A DNA stretch of 64,000 bases from Burkholderia sp. BCC0322 (GCF_902833045.1 NZ_CADFDU010000007.1:62001-126000); one strand, 5' to 3'. Shown: positions 26,490 to 36,460, counted from the first letter of the stretch. Notes: generated by a model not told the origin, from the letters alone. Translations and numbers: made by a program.

Positions 26490-27647
26490 ATGAAGATGAA
26501 TCGATGGATGGAGGCCGTGCTTGCCGCGGGCCTCGTGTGCGCGGCGGCAACGGCGTCGGCACAGGTGAAGATCGGCGTGACGCTGTCGGCCACCGGGCCG
26601 GCCGCGTCGCTCGGGATTCCGGAAAAGAACACGATCGCGCTGCTGCCGAAGGAAATCGCCGGCAAGAGCGTGCAGTACATCGTGCTCGACGACGCATCCG
26701 ACACGAGCCGCGCGGTGCAGAACGTGCGCAAGCTGATCGATGAAGATCACGTCGACGCGATCATCGGCTCGTCCGTCACGCCGAACTCGCTCGCGATGCT
26801 CGATCCCGTGTCGCAGGGCAAGACGCCGACGATCTCGCTCGCGGCGAGCGCCCAGATCATCTCGCCGATGGACGCGAAGCGCGCATGGATGTTCAAGGTG
26901 CCGCAGAACGACCAGCTGATGGCCGACGCGATCGCCGGCTACATGGCGAAACACGGTGTGAAGACGGTCGGCTTCATCGGCTTTGCCGATGCGTACGGCG
27001 ACAGCTGGTACAACACGTTCAACGCGGCGGCCGCGAAGAACGGCTTGAAGGTCGTATCGAACGAGCGCTACAACCGCACCGACGCGTCGGTGATGGGGCA
27101 GGTGCTGAAGCTGATGGGCTCGAATCCGGATGCGGTGCTGATCGCCGGCTCGGGCACGCCGGCGGCGCTGCCGGCGAAGACGCTGAAGGAGCGCGGCTAC
27201 AAGGGCAAGGTGTACCAGACGCACGGCGTCGCAAACAACGACTTCCTGCGCGTGTGCGGCAAGGATTGCGAAGGCGAGATCCTGCCCGCCGGCCCGGTGC
27301 TCGTGACCGACCAGCTGCCCGATTCAAACCCGGTGAAGAAGCCGGCGCTCGGCTATAAGGCCGCGTACGAGAAGGCGTACGGTGCGGGCTCGCTGGCGAC
27401 GTTCGGCGGCCATGCGTGGGACGCGGGGCTGCTGCTGCAGCGTGCGATTCCGGAAGCGCTGAAGAAGGGCCAGCCGGGCACCGAGGCGTTCCGCGAGGCG
27501 CTGCGCGCATCGATCGAGAACGTGAAAGACCTGCCCGTGTCGCACGGCGTGATCAACATGACGTCGACCGACCACAACGGCTTCGACACGCGTGCGCGCG
27601 TGATGGTGCAGATCGTCGACGGCAAGTGGAAGCTGCAGGCCGAGTAA
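26490..27647 (+). CDS. HAAT-type periplasmic substrate-binding protein (cassette 2)
   Basis: Binding protein of 385 aa with a signal peptide (to about residue 24, ATASAQ) and a Peripla_BP_6 fold: VKIGVTLSATGPAASLG, AIIGSSVTPNSLAMLD, VGFIGFADAYGDSWYNTF. A Cys pair (RVCGKDC) may form a short disulfide loop. The start at 26490 follows TTTGGAGACAAC. First gene of the second importer: binding protein, permease, permease-ATPase fusion, ATPase. A 15-bp hairpin follows its stop. The ligand is unknown; it is only distantly similar to the cassette 1 protein. Confidence 0.91.
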   Translation: MKMNRWMEAVLAAGLVCAAATASAQVKIGVTLSATGPAASLGIPEKNTIALLPKEIAGKSVQYIVLDDASDTSRAVQNVRKLIDEDHVDAIIGSSVTPNSLAMLDPVSQGKTPTISLAASAQIISPMDAKRAWMFKVPQNDQLMADAIAGYMAKHGVKTVGFIGFADAYGDSWYNTFNAAAAKNGLKVVSNERYNRTDASVMGQVLKLMGSNPDAVLIAGSGTPAALPAKTLKERGYKGKVYQTHGVANNDFLRVCGKDCEGEILPAGPVLVTDQLPDSNPVKKPALGYKAAYEKAYGAGSLATFGGHAWDAGLLLQRAIPEALKKGQPGTEAFREALRASIENVKDLPVSHGVINMTSTDHNGFDTRARVMVQIVDGKWKLQAE

Positions 27648-27661
27648 GCATCACTGCAAAC

Positions 27662-27696
27662 CGGCATGCGCGGCGCGAGTGGCGCCGCGCATGCCG
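27662..27696 (+). promoter_or_regulatory. Intercistronic hairpin behind the cassette 2 binding-protein gene
   Basis: Perfect 15-bp stem (left arm CGGCATGCGCGGCGC 27662-27676, right arm 27682-27696) with a 5-base loop, 15 bases past the stop and with no T-run. Placement and form match the shorter hairpin behind the first cassette's binding-protein gene. Confidence 0.7.
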
Positions 27697-27846
27697 TCGG
27701 CATGGGTGCCGGGCCTTACGGGCCGCGCCCGTGCCGCCTGGAACCGCCGGGGCCGCCTGCCCGGCGCCCGACGCGCTGACCTGGCCGTCCGCGCGTCGGC
27801 CGTCCCGTCTTTCGTTTCTCCGCAGCATTCTCGATACACGAAACGT

Positions 27847-28902
27847 ATGGATCTCTCGATTGCAGCGATCCTCGCGCAAGACGGCATCACGACCGGCGCC
27901 ATATATGCATTGCTGTCGCTGGCGCTCGTGCTGGTGTTTTCCGTCACGCGGGTGATCTTCATTCCCCAGGGCGAATTCGTCGCCTACGGTGCGCTGACGC
28001 TTGCCGCGTTGCAGGCGCAGAAATTTCCCGCCACCTGCTGGCTGCTGTTCGTGATGGGCATCGCGTGTTTCCTGCTCGAAGTCGGCGGCCTGACCCGGCA
28101 TCGCGAGCGGCGCCATCAGCTCGGCCGCACGCTCGCGACGCTCGGCAGCCGCTACATCTTGCTGCCGCTCGCGGTGTTCGCGATCACACGCAGCTTCGCC
28201 GTGCAGCCGCTGCCGATGCTTGCGCAAATCGCACTGACGCTCGCGATCGTCGTGCCGATGGGGCCGTTCGTCTATCGACTCGTGTACCAGCCGATCGCCG
28301 AAGGCACGACGTTGCTGCTACTGATCGTGTCGGTCGCCGTCCACTTTGCGATGGTCGGCCTCGGGCTCGTGATGTTCGGCGCGGAAGGCTCGCGCACCAA
28401 CGGCTTCTCGGATGCGTCGCTGTCGATCGGCAGCATGAACGTGTCGGTGCAGAGCATCCTGGTCGTCGTGACGGCGCTCGTGCTGATCGGCGCGCTCTAC
28501 GTGTACTTCGGCCGCACGATCGCCGGCAAGGCGCTGCGCGCGACGTCGGTGAACCGGCTCGGCGCGCGGCTCGTCGGCATCGGCACGACCGAGGCAGGGC
28601 GGCTCGCGTTCACGTTCGCGGCGGGGCTCGGCGTGCTGTCCGGGATCCTCGTTGGCCCGCTGACGACGATCTACTACGACTCGGGCTTCCTGATCGGCCT
28701 GAAGGGTTTCGTTGGCGCGATCATCGGCGGGCTCGTCAGCTATCCGCTCGCGGCCGCCGGCTCGCTGCTCGTTGGCGTGCTCGAATCGTATTCGTCGTTC
28801 TGGGCGAGCGCCTACAAGGAGGTGATCGTGTTCACGCTGATCATTCCGGTGCTGCTGTGGCGGAGCTTCGCCACGCCGCATGCGGAAGAGGAAGAGGAGT
28901 GA
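27847..28902 (+). CDS. HAAT permease, LivH type (cassette 2)
   Basis: Permease of 351 aa, starting MDLSIAAILAQDGITTGAIYALLSLALVLVFSV; the LivH marks TRVIFIPQGEFVAYGAL and the loop ATSVNRLGARLVGIGTTEAG are present. At 351 aa it is longer than cassette 1 LivH because of an extra segment between the first helices (MGIACFLLEVGGLTRHRERRHQ), which lacks the usual N-F-A-H-G motif. Start chosen at 27847 as the first Met before the hydrophobic run; the frame is open far upstream without one. The fusion gene follows 4 bases after the stop. Confidence 0.9.
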   Translation: MDLSIAAILAQDGITTGAIYALLSLALVLVFSVTRVIFIPQGEFVAYGALTLAALQAQKFPATCWLLFVMGIACFLLEVGGLTRHRERRHQLGRTLATLGSRYILLPLAVFAITRSFAVQPLPMLAQIALTLAIVVPMGPFVYRLVYQPIAEGTTLLLLIVSVAVHFAMVGLGLVMFGAEGSRTNGFSDASLSIGSMNVSVQSILVVVTALVLIGALYVYFGRTIAGKALRATSVNRLGARLVGIGTTEAGRLAFTFAAGLGVLSGILVGPLTTIYYDSGFLIGLKGFVGAIIGGLVSYPLAAAGSLLVGVLESYSSFWASAYKEVIVFTLIIPVLLWRSFATPHAEEEEE

Positions 28903-28906
28903 CACG

Positions 28907-30691
28907 ATGAAGACGATGGGACGCAACAAGACCTTCTGGGTGTTTCTCGTGGTGCTGTTCGCGCTGCCGGTGCTGCCCGGCGCGCTGCAGGTGCCTGAAT
29001 ACTGGATCACGCTGCTGAACTACATCGGCCTGTACGCGATCGTCGCGATCGGGCTCGTGCTGCTCACGGGCGTCGGCGGGATGACGAGCTTCGGGCAGGC
29101 CGCGTTCGTCGGCATCGGCGCCTATGCGACCGCGCTCCTGACGACGCGCTACGGTGTATCGCCGTGGCTCGCACTGATCGTCGGCGTCGTGCTGACGGCG
29201 CTCGTCGCGCTCGTGCTCGGCGCGGTCACGATGCGGCTGTCCGGCCACTTCCTGCCCCTCGGCACGATCGCGTGGGGCCTCGCGCTGTTCTACTTGTTCG
29301 GCAACCTCGAACTGCTCGGCAAGTACGACGGGATCAACGGGATTCCGGCGCTGAACCTGTTCGGCATCGAGCTCGACAGCGGCCGCAGCCTGTACTTCCT
29401 GATCTGGGCCGTCGTGCTGGCCGCGATCGTGTCGGTGCAGAACCTGCTGAACAGCCGCCCGGGCCGTGCGATCCGCGCGCTGCGCGGCGGTGGCGTGATG
29501 GCCGAGGCGATGGGCGTGAACACCGCGTGGATGCGCGTCGTGATCTTCGTCTACGCGGCCGTGCTCGCGGCGGTATCGGGTTTCCTGTACGCACACCTGC
29601 AGCGCGCGGTGAACCCGACGCCATTCGGGCTGAACCACGGGATCGAGTTCCTGTTCATGGCCGTGGTGGGTGGTGTGTCGCACGTGTGGGGCGCGGTGCT
29701 CGGTGCGGCGATCCTGACCGTGCTGCAGGACTACCTGCAGACGCTGCTGCCGAAGCTGCTCGGCTCGGAAGGCAACTTCGAGATCATCGTGTTCGGCGTG
29801 CTGATGGTGCTGCTGCTGCAGTACGCACGCCAGGGCGTGTGGCCGTTCGTCGCCAGGCTGTTTCCGCGCGGGCCGCGTGCGCATGTACCCGAGCACGCGG
29901 AGCCGTTGCCGCAACGCGCGAAGCCGAGGGCCGGCGAGCCGTTGCTCGTCGTCGACAACGCGCGCAAACAGTTCGGCGGGCTCGTGGCCGTCAACGACGT
30001 CAGCTTCGACGTGAAAGCGGGGCAGATCATCGGGCTGATCGGCCCGAACGGCGCCGGCAAGTCGACCACATTCAATCTCGTGACCGGTGTGCTGAAGCCG
30101 ACGGGCGGCACGATCACGTTCCGTGGCGAGCGCATCGACGGGCTCACATCGCGCCAGATCGTCCGCCGCGGCATCGGCCGGACGTTCCAGCACGTGAAGC
30201 TGTTGCCGGCGATGACCGTGCTCGAGAACGTCGCGATCGGTGCGCACCTTCGCGGCCATACCGGCGTGTGGCGCAGCGTCGCGCGGCTCAATGCCCGTGA
30301 GGAAGCGCAGTTGCTGGCCGAGGCCGCACAGCAGATCCGCCGCGTCGGGCTCGAAAAGCACATGTACGACGAAGCGGGCAGCCTCGCGCTGGGCCAGCAG
30401 CGGATTCTCGAAATCGCGCGTGCGCTGTGCTGCGACCCGACGCTGTTGCTGCTCGACGAGCCGGCCGCCGGGCTGCGTTACCAGGAGAAGCAGCAGCTCG
30501 CTGACTTGCTGCGGCGGCTGAAGGCGGAAGGAATGAGCGTGTTGCTCGTGGAACACGACATGGATTTCGTGATGAATCTCACCGACCGGCTGGTGGTGAT
30601 GGAATTCGGCACACGGATCGCGGAAGGGCTGCCACAGGACGTGCAGCAGGATCCGGCGGTGCTCGAAGCGTATCTGGGCGGGGTGGAGTGA
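28907..30691 (+). CDS. HAAT permease-ATPase fusion (LivM-LivG)
   Basis: Single polypeptide of 594 aa joining two subunits that are separate in cassette 1. Residues 1 to about 320 are a LivM-type permease ([38 protein letters not shown], loop [20 protein letters not shown]). A basic, Pro-rich linker leads at about 345 to a LivG-type ATPase with Walker A GPNGAGKS at 379-386, signature [12 protein letters not shown] and Walker [13 protein letters not shown]. Such fusions occur in other HAAT systems and fix stoichiometry. The stop TGA overlaps the next ATG by one base (TGATG). Confidence 0.93.
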   Translation: MKTMGRNKTFWVFLVVLFALPVLPGALQVPEYWITLLNYIGLYAIVAIGLVLLTGVGGMTSFGQAAFVGIGAYATALLTTRYGVSPWLALIVGVVLTALVALVLGAVTMRLSGHFLPLGTIAWGLALFYLFGNLELLGKYDGINGIPALNLFGIELDSGRSLYFLIWAVVLAAIVSVQNLLNSRPGRAIRALRGGGVMAEAMGVNTAWMRVVIFVYAAVLAAVSGFLYAHLQRAVNPTPFGLNHGIEFLFMAVVGGVSHVWGAVLGAAILTVLQDYLQTLLPKLLGSEGNFEIIVFGVLMVLLLQYARQGVWPFVARLFPRGPRAHVPEHAEPLPQRAKPRAGEPLLVVDNARKQFGGLVAVNDVSFDVKAGQIIGLIGPNGAGKSTTFNLVTGVLKPTGGTITFRGERIDGLTSRQIVRRGIGRTFQHVKLLPAMTVLENVAIGAHLRGHTGVWRSVARLNAREEAQLLAEAAQQIRRVGLEKHMYDEAGSLALGQQRILEIARALCCDPTLLLLDEPAAGLRYQEKQQLADLLRRLKAEGMSVLLVEHDMDFVMNLTDRLVVMEFGTRIAEGLPQDVQQDPAVLEAYLGGVE

Positions 30692-31446
30692 TGACGGACA
30701 CGACGATACCGATTCTCGACGTGCGCGGGCTGGCGGTCCGGTACGGAAAGGTGGAGGCGCTACACGGCGCGGCGATCAAGGTGGGTGCAGGGCAGATCGT
30801 CAGCGTGATCGGCCCGAACGGGGCCGGTAAATCGACGCTGTTGAATGCGATCATGGGCGCGCTGCCGGTGACCGGGCATGCGTCGGGCGCGGTCGTGTAT
30901 CGCGGTCACGATGTCGGTGCGCTGCCGGTCGAGCAGCGCGTCGCGCGCGGGATGTGCCTCGTGCCAGAGAAGCGTGAGCTGTTCAGCACGATGACGGTCG
31001 AAGACAACCTCATACTGGGTGCGTATCGGCGCAAGCAGGCGGGTGAAGCGAACTTCCTCGACCAGCTCGATCACGTCTTCGCGCTGTTTCCGCGGCTGAA
31101 GGAGCGGCGCAAGCAGGCGGCGGGCACGCTGTCCGGTGGCGAGCGGCAGATGCTCGCGGTTGGTCGCGCACTGATGGGTAAGCCCGACCTGCTGATGCTC
31201 GACGAGCCGAGCCTCGGGCTGGCGCCGCTGATCGTGAAGGAGATCTTTCATATCATCAGCGCGTTGCGCGGCACAGGGGTGGCGACACTGCTGATCGAGC
31301 AGAATGCGCGTGCGGCGCTGCAGATCTCGGACTACGGCTACGTGCTGGAGACGGGCGAGTTTGCGCTGGAAGGGCCGGCAGCGGAACTCGCGCAGAATCC
31401 GCGCGTGATCGAAACCTATCTCGGGTTGGCGAAGAAAACGGCTTGA
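30691..31446 (+). CDS. ABC transporter ATP-binding protein, LivF type (cassette 2)
   Basis: ATPase of 251 aa with an intact Walker A (GPNGAGKS at 41-48), signature [10 protein letters not shown], Walker [14 protein letters not shown] and [10 protein letters not shown]. Unlike the LivF of cassette 1 its Walker A Lys is present. ATG at 30691 overlaps the fusion stop; a GTG three bases earlier is an alternative. It ends the second cassette. The first parS site lies 33 bases past its stop. Confidence 0.94.
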   Translation: MTDTTIPILDVRGLAVRYGKVEALHGAAIKVGAGQIVSVIGPNGAGKSTLLNAIMGALPVTGHASGAVVYRGHDVGALPVEQRVARGMCLVPEKRELFSTMTVEDNLILGAYRRKQAGEANFLDQLDHVFALFPRLKERRKQAAGTLSGGERQMLAVGRALMGKPDLLMLDEPSLGLAPLIVKEIFHIISALRGTGVATLLIEQNARAALQISDYGYVLETGEFALEGPAAELAQNPRVIETYLGLAKKTA

Positions 31447-31479
31447 TCGGGGCGCGCGGTTGGCGGGAAACGGGCGGCG

Positions 31480-31495
31480 TGTTTCACGTGAAACA
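31480..31495. promoter_or_regulatory. parS: parS centromere site, perfect
   Basis: TGTTTCACGTGAAACA, identical to the near-universal ParB binding site, embedded in a longer inverted repeat (GGCG on the left, CGCC on the right). It lies 3.3 kb upstream of parA. ParB loads here as a clamp and spreads. Confidence 0.95.
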
Positions 31496-31800
31496 CGCCG
31501 CTTTTGTTTTTGATGCGAGGTGTGATGCCGGCACATCGGCGGTTAACAACCAGGGGATAAGTTGCGGAGGAACAGTCAAAAGCGCTGTGCAGTGGCGATG
31601 GGTGCAGGTATCCACAGCGCAGATGGCGATCCGGTTTGCCGTTCGGAGTTGGCCACTCGTCACAGGCCGACGATGTGCCGCGTCACAGGGGATAAGTGTC
31701 GAACGAGCCGACGAAAATTCTGTGAGGAAGGGGCGGGCGTGATTGCACAGGGTGTTTCGTCCGCGGTGTTGGGTGGGGCAAAGACCTCGAGCGGGTTGTA

Positions 31801-31816
31801 TGTTCCACGTGAAATT
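31801..31816. promoter_or_regulatory. Degenerate parS-like site
   Basis: TGTTCCACGTGAAATT matches parS at 13 of 16 positions and keeps the central CCACGTGAAA core. Whether ParB binds is unknown. Confidence 0.4.
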
Positions 31817-31983
31817 TCCGGACAAATGGATCTCTGCACAGGCGCAACGATGTGCGGCGGGCGGGCCGGAAGCTTTGCGGAAGTGGGCTTTGAATCACGG
31901 ATTCATCGACCCACCACCGAAAAAAACGACGAAATGCACAGACCCTACCATTCGGTTGGCCTTCGAGTGAAAAGCGAACCCGC

Positions 31984-31989
31984 TATAAT
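31984..31989 (+). promoter_or_regulatory. -10 element of the mnmG-rsmG-parAB promoter
   Basis: Perfect TATAAT in CCCGCTATAATTCGG, about 50 bases upstream of the mnmG ATG. The -35 is poor (TTCGAG, 16 bases away), so an activator or extended contacts may be needed. Confidence 0.55.
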
Positions 31990-32045
31990 TCGGCCCATAC
32001 ATTTCTCAGATAGGTTCGTGCGCAGTTCTGCGTACGGAATCCACC

Positions 32046-34016
32046 ATGCTTTTTCCCACAGAATTTGACGTCATCGTCGTCGGTGGCGGCCATGCCGGCA
32101 CCGAAGCGGCGCTGGCGTCCGCCCGCATGGGCGCAAAGACACTGCTGCTGACCCACAACATCGAAACACTTGGGCAGATGAGCTGCAATCCGTCGATCGG
32201 CGGCATTGGCAAGGGCCATCTGGTCAAGGAGGTCGATGCGCTGGGCGGCGCGATGGCGGCCGCGACGGACGAGAGCGGTATTCAGTTCCGGATCCTCAAT
32301 TCGTCGAAGGGCCCGGCTGTGCGTGCGACGCGTGCGCAGGCGGATCGCATCCTGTACAAGGCTGCGATCCGACGCCGGCTCGAGAACCAGCCAAACCTCT
32401 GGCTGTTCCAGCAGGCCGTCGACGACCTGATGGTCGAAGGCGACCGCGTGGTGGGCGCCGTCACGCAGATCGGCATCCGCTTCCGCGCCCGCGCGGTCGT
32501 GCTGACCGCCGGGACGTTCCTCGACGGCAAGATCCACGTTGGCCTGAACAACTACACGGGCGGTCGCGCGGGCGATCCGGCGGCCGTGTCGCTGTCGTCG
32601 CACCTGAAGGAGCTGAAGCTGCCGCAGGGCCGCCTGAAGACCGGTACGCCGCCGCGTATCGATGGCCGCTCGATCGATTTCTCGCAGCTGACCGAACAGC
32701 CTGGCGATCTCGATCCGGTCCCCGTCTTCTCGTTCCTGGGCCGCGCGGAGCAGCATCCGCAACAGCTGCCGTGCTGGGTCACGCACACGAACGAACGTAC
32801 GCACGACATCATTCGTGGCGGTCTCGACCGTTCGCCTATGTATACAGGCGTGATCGAAGGCGTCGGGCCGCGCTATTGCCCGTCGATCGAGGACAAGATT
32901 CACCGGTTCGCATCGAAGGAATCGCACCAGATCTTCCTGGAGCCGGAAGGGCTGACGACCAACGAGTTCTACCCGAACGGGATCTCGACGAGCCTGCCGT
33001 TCGACGTCCAGCTTGAGCTCGTGCACTCGATGCGCGGCCTCGAGAACGCGCATATCCTGCGCCCTGGCTACGCGATCGAGTACGACTACTTCGACCCGCG
33101 CGCGCTGAAGGCGTCGCTCGAGACGAAGGCGATCAACGGGCTGTTCTTTGCGGGCCAGATCAACGGGACGACCGGCTATGAAGAGGCGGCCGCGCAGGGC
33201 CTGCTGGCCGGCCTCAATGCGGGCCGCTACGTGCAGGAGAAGGACGCATGGTGCCCGCGCCGCGACCAGGCCTACCTTGGCGTGCTGGTCGACGATCTCG
33301 TGACGCGGGGCGTGGCCGAGCCGTACCGGATGTTCACAAGCCGTGCCGAGTATCGTCTCAGCCTGCGTGAAGACAATGCCGACATGCGCCTGACCGAGAT
33401 CGGCCGCGAGCTTGGGCTCGTCGACGACGCGCGCTGGGACGCATTCAACCGGAAGCGCGACGCTGTTTCACGTGAAACCGAACGCCTGAAGTCGACGTGG
33501 GTCACGCCGAAGACCTTGCCGCCGGAAGAGGCGACCGCGCTCCTCGGCAAGGCGATCGATCACGAATACAGCCTCGCCGAGCTGCTGCGCCGTCCGGGTA
33601 TCAGCTACGACGGCGTGTGCGGGCTGAAGGGCGGCGAATGCGGCCCCGCCGAGCCGCTGACCGACGATCCGGTGCTGCTCGAGCAGATCAAGGAGCAGGT
33701 CGAGATCGGCATCAAGTATCAGGGCTATATTGAGCGCCAGGCGTCCGAGATCGAGCGCAACGATGCGAACGAGAATACGCGCCTGCCGGACGGTATCGAT
33801 TACCGCGAAGTCCGCGGCCTGTCGTTCGAGGTGAGCCAGAAGCTCAACGAGTTCCGGCCGGAGACGATCGGGCAGGCGTCGCGCATCTCGGGCGTCACGC
33901 CGGCGGCGATCTCGCTGCTGATGGTGCACCTGAAGCGCCGTGGCCTGGGCCGCCGCAAGGGCACTGCTGAAGCGGCAACGGAGCAGGGGGACGGCGTCGT
34001 CCCGACGCAACAATGA
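32046..34016 (+). CDS. mnmG: tRNA uridine-5-carboxymethylaminomethyl modification enzyme MnmG
   Basis: FAD protein of 656 aa that with MnmE adds the cmnm5 group to wobble uridine of tRNAs; MnmC, also in this window, works downstream. FAD motif GGGHAGTE begins near residue 13, then [14 protein letters not shown], the GGRAGDPA segment, the redox-active Cys region (MSCNPS) and the [21 protein letters not shown] signature. Length is typical. A parS site lies inside the coding sequence. It is the first gene of the mnmG-rsmG-parA-parB cluster and overlaps rsmG by 4 bases. Confidence 0.97.
   Translation: MLFPTEFDVIVVGGGHAGTEAALASARMGAKTLLLTHNIETLGQMSCNPSIGGIGKGHLVKEVDALGGAMAAATDESGIQFRILNSSKGPAVRATRAQADRILYKAAIRRRLENQPNLWLFQQAVDDLMVEGDRVVGAVTQIGIRFRARAVVLTAGTFLDGKIHVGLNNYTGGRAGDPAAVSLSSHLKELKLPQGRLKTGTPPRIDGRSIDFSQLTEQPGDLDPVPVFSFLGRAEQHPQQLPCWVTHTNERTHDIIRGGLDRSPMYTGVIEGVGPRYCPSIEDKIHRFASKESHQIFLEPEGLTTNEFYPNGISTSLPFDVQLELVHSMRGLENAHILRPGYAIEYDYFDPRALKASLETKAINGLFFAGQINGTTGYEEAAAQGLLAGLNAGRYVQEKDAWCPRRDQAYLGVLVDDLVTRGVAEPYRMFTSRAEYRLSLREDNADMRLTEIGRELGLVDDARWDAFNRKRDAVSRETERLKSTWVTPKTLPPEEATALLGKAIDHEYSLAELLRRPGISYDGVCGLKGGECGPAEPLTDDPVLLEQIKEQVEIGIKYQGYIERQASEIERNDANENTRLPDGIDYREVRGLSFEVSQKLNEFRPETIGQASRISGVTPAAISLLMVHLKRRGLGRRKGTAEAATEQGDGVVPTQQ
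33464..33479. promoter_or_regulatory. parS: parS site inside mnmG
   Basis: TGTTTCACGTGAAACC matches parS at 15 of 16 positions and is inside the mnmG coding sequence (it reads through codons for V-S-R-E-T). It is 1.3 kb upstream of parA and 2.0 kb from the perfect site. Confidence 0.85.
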
Positions 34017-34699
34017 CGGCGCGTCGCGCGCCGGCGGTTAATCGGGACGTACTGGAACAGATGCTCGTCGAGGGCGCGACGGTGCTTGACCTCGCGCTGA
34101 CAGATGCACAACGCAACCAGCTGCTCGACTATGTCGCGCTGCTCGGCAAGTGGAACGCGGTCTACAACCTGACGGCGATTCGCGACCCGAAGCAGATGCT
34201 GATCCAGCACATCCTCGATTCGCTCTCCATCGTCTCGCATCTGCGTGGCCGGGCATCGGCCCGCGTGCTCGACGTCGGCTCGGGCGGCGGGTTGCCCGGT
34301 ATCGTGTTGGCGATCGTCGAGCCGGACTGGCAGATCACGCTGAACGATATCGTGCAGAAGAAGTCTGCATTCCAGACTCAGATGCGCGCGGAGTTGAAGC
34401 TCGCGAACCTGTCGGTGGTCACCGGGCGGGTCGAATCGCTGCAGCCGGGGGTCGAAGTGCCGGAAAAATTCGACATGATCGTATCCCGCGCTTTCGCGGA
34501 TCTGTCCGACTTCGTTAAACTTGCCCGACATCTGGTCGCGCCGGGCGGATCGATCTGGGCAATGAAGGGCGTCCGTCCGGACGACGAGATTGCGCGATTG
34601 CCGGAAGGTAGCCGCGTGAAGCAGACGATACGGCTGGCGGTACCGATGCTCGATGCCGAACGGCATCTGATCGAAGTGGCCGTCGACGAAGCGAATTGA
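34013..34699 (+). CDS. rsmG: 16S rRNA (guanine527-N7)-methyltransferase RsmG
   Basis: SAM-dependent methyltransferase of 228 aa that modifies G527 in the 530 loop of 16S rRNA. SAM motif [17 protein letters not shown], then [17 protein letters not shown] and [15 protein letters not shown]. It is translationally coupled to mnmG by an ATGA overlap. Loss of the family member gives low-level streptomycin resistance in other species. Length is normal. Confidence 0.96.
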   Translation: MTARRAPAVNRDVLEQMLVEGATVLDLALTDAQRNQLLDYVALLGKWNAVYNLTAIRDPKQMLIQHILDSLSIVSHLRGRASARVLDVGSGGGLPGIVLAIVEPDWQITLNDIVQKKSAFQTQMRAELKLANLSVVTGRVESLQPGVEVPEKFDMIVSRAFADLSDFVKLARHLVAPGGSIWAMKGVRPDDEIARLPEGSRVKQTIRLAVPMLDAERHLIEVAVDEAN

Positions 34700-34755
34700 A
34701 GGGCAGGCGCGCAGTAGCGCGCCGTTTGTTTGAAGGTAAAGGGAACACACCAACG

Positions 34756-35535
34756 ATGGCAAAGATCTTCTGCGTTGCAAACCAGAAGGGGGGCGTCGGC
34801 AAGACGACGACATCGGTCAATCTCGCCGCAAGCCTTGCAGCGCAGGAGCAACGAGTCCTGCTGATCGATCTCGACCCGCAGGGCAACGCGACGATGGGTA
34901 GCGGGATCGACAAGGCTGCTTGCGAAGCGACCGTGTACGAGGTGCTGGTCGACGGCGTCTCGGTGACCGACGCGCGCATACGCCCGGACGGCGTCACCTA
35001 CGATGTGCTGCCCGCGAACCGCGAGCTGTCCGGCGCCGAGATCGAGCTGATCAACATCGACAACCGCGAGCGCCGGCTGAAGGCCGCACTCGAGCACGTG
35101 GCCGACGAATACGACTTCGTGCTGATCGATTGCCCGCCGACGCTGTCGCTGCTGACGCTGAACGGGCTGTGCGCGGCGCACGGCGTCGTGATCCCGATGC
35201 AGTGCGAATACTTCGCGCTGGAAGGGTTGTCGGATCTCGTCAACACGATCAAGCAGGTGCACGCGAACATGAACCGCGACCTGAAGATCATCGGCTTGCT
35301 GCGCGTGATGTTCGATCCGCGCATCACGCTGCAGCAGCAAGTTTCCGATCAACTGAAAGCGCACTTCGGCGACAAGGTGTTCGACGCGGTGATTCCGCGT
35401 AACGTGCGCCTGGCGGAAGCGCCGAGTTACGGGCTGCCGGGCGTCGTGTTCGACCGCAACTCGCGTGGTGCGCAAGCGTATCTCCAGTTCGGTGCCGAGA
35501 TGATCGACCGCGTTCGCGCGTTCGAGGTGTCGTGA
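34756..35535 (+). CDS. parA: Chromosome partitioning ATPase ParA
   Basis: Deviant Walker ATPase of 259 aa that drives origin segregation. KGGVGKTTT at residues 11-19, DLDPQGNATMGSG (A'), DFVLIDCPPTLSLLTLN (Walker B). It has no N-terminal DNA-binding HTH, so it is a chromosomal Soj-type ParA. The ATG at 34756 is preferred because the frame upstream is poor and the KGGVGK motif then lies at its usual position. Followed by parB 31 bases on. Substrate sites are the parS repeats upstream. Confidence 0.96.
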   Translation: MAKIFCVANQKGGVGKTTTSVNLAASLAAQEQRVLLIDLDPQGNATMGSGIDKAACEATVYEVLVDGVSVTDARIRPDGVTYDVLPANRELSGAEIELINIDNRERRLKAALEHVADEYDFVLIDCPPTLSLLTLNGLCAAHGVVIPMQCEYFALEGLSDLVNTIKQVHANMNRDLKIIGLLRVMFDPRITLQQQVSDQLKAHFGDKVFDAVIPRNVRLAEAPSYGLPGVVFDRNSRGAQAYLQFGAEMIDRVRAFEVS

Positions 35536-35566
35536 TCCGGACATGAGCGAAGCGAGGAAGAAAGAC

Positions 35567-36460
35567 ATGAACGCGGTACCAAAGAAGAAGGGCTTGGGAC
35601 GTGGCCTCGAAGCGCTGCTCGGCGGCAGTGCCGATATCACCGAAGCGGTGAAGATCGAAGGCGCACCGAACACGCTCGCGCTCGGCAAGCTGCAGGCCGG
35701 CAAGTACCAGCCGCGGACGCGGATGGACGAAGGCAGCCTGCAGGAGCTCGCGGCGAGCATTCGCGCGCAGGGCGTGATGCAGCCGATCCTGGTACGGCCC
35801 ATTTCGTCAGACAAATACGAGATCATCGCAGGCGAGCGCCGTTTCCGTGCGGCACGCCTGGCGGGCCTCGATGAAGTGCCGGTGCTCGTGAAGGACGTGT
35901 CGGATCAGGCCGCCGCGGCGATGGCGCTGATCGAGAACATCCAGCGCGAGGATCTGAACCCGCTTGAAGAGGCGCACGGTATCCAGCGCCTGCTCGACGA
36001 GTTCGGTTTCACGCACGAACAGGCGGCCGAATCGGTTGGCCGTTCGCGCAGCGCGGTGTCGAACCTGCTGCGCCTGCTGAACCTGGCCTCGCCGGTGCAG
36101 ACGATGCTGCTGGCCGGTGATCTCGACATGGGGCATGCGCGCGCGCTGCTCGCCGTCGATGCCGCCACGCAGATCACGCTCGCCCATCAGGTCGTCAACA
36201 AGCGCATGTCGGTACGCGAGACGGAGAAGCTCGTCTCGCACACGACGAAGGAAGCGCCGGCCGTGAAGGCGCGTGCGAAGGACGACGGCGGCCGCGATAC
36301 GCGCCGTCTCGAGGAGGAGTTGTCCGACCTGCTCGCGTCGACGGTGAAGATCAAACTTGGCCGCCGCGGGCGCGGGCAGGTGACGATCGACTTCGGCAAC
36401 CTCGACGCGCTCGAGGGCATTCTCGCGCGACTGCGCGGCAACGTTGCAACCGAAGAGTAA
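35567..36460 (+). CDS. parB: Chromosome partitioning protein ParB
   Basis: CTP-dependent DNA clamp of 297 aa that binds parS. KKKGLGRGLEALLGG (ParA-stimulating N terminus), GERRFRAARLAG (CTP-binding C-box), ENIQREDLNPLEEAHGI, helix-turn-helix THEQAAESVGRSRSAVSNLLRLLNL, and the C-terminal dimer domain. The ATG at 35567 follows GAGGAAG at good spacing; an upstream ATG at 35543 would give 305 aa. The SLC13-like permease gene starts 10 bases after the stop. Confidence 0.95.
   Translation: MNAVPKKKGLGRGLEALLGGSADITEAVKIEGAPNTLALGKLQAGKYQPRTRMDEGSLQELAASIRAQGVMQPILVRPISSDKYEIIAGERRFRAARLAGLDEVPVLVKDVSDQAAAAMALIENIQREDLNPLEEAHGIQRLLDEFGFTHEQAAESVGRSRSAVSNLLRLLNLASPVQTMLLAGDLDMGHARALLAVDAATQITLAHQVVNKRMSVRETEKLVSHTTKEAPAVKARAKDDGGRDTRRLEEELSDLLASTVKIKLGRRGRGQVTIDFGNLDALEGILARLRGNVATEE

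Larger units (their letters stand above)
31447..32045. other. Gene-free partition/origin-proximal region upstream of mnmG
   Basis: No gene is supported. It holds the perfect parS at 31480-31495, a parS-like 16-mer at 31801-31816 (13/16), GTATCCACA near 31608 (8/9 to TTATCCACA), two inverted TTATCCCCT (near 31553 and 31690), and the mnmG promoter. The boxes are weaker than those at 4.9-5.1 kb, but their company with parS and parAB fits an origin-proximal location. Confidence 0.55.

Noticed and set aside
28841-30556. 571-codon minus-strand frame opposite the LivM-LivG fusion
   Set aside because: Low-complexity antisense shadow with no domain.
31553-31700. TTATCCCCT words as DnaA boxes
   Set aside because: They differ from TTATNCACA in two positions, so alone they do not support an origin upstream of mnmG.
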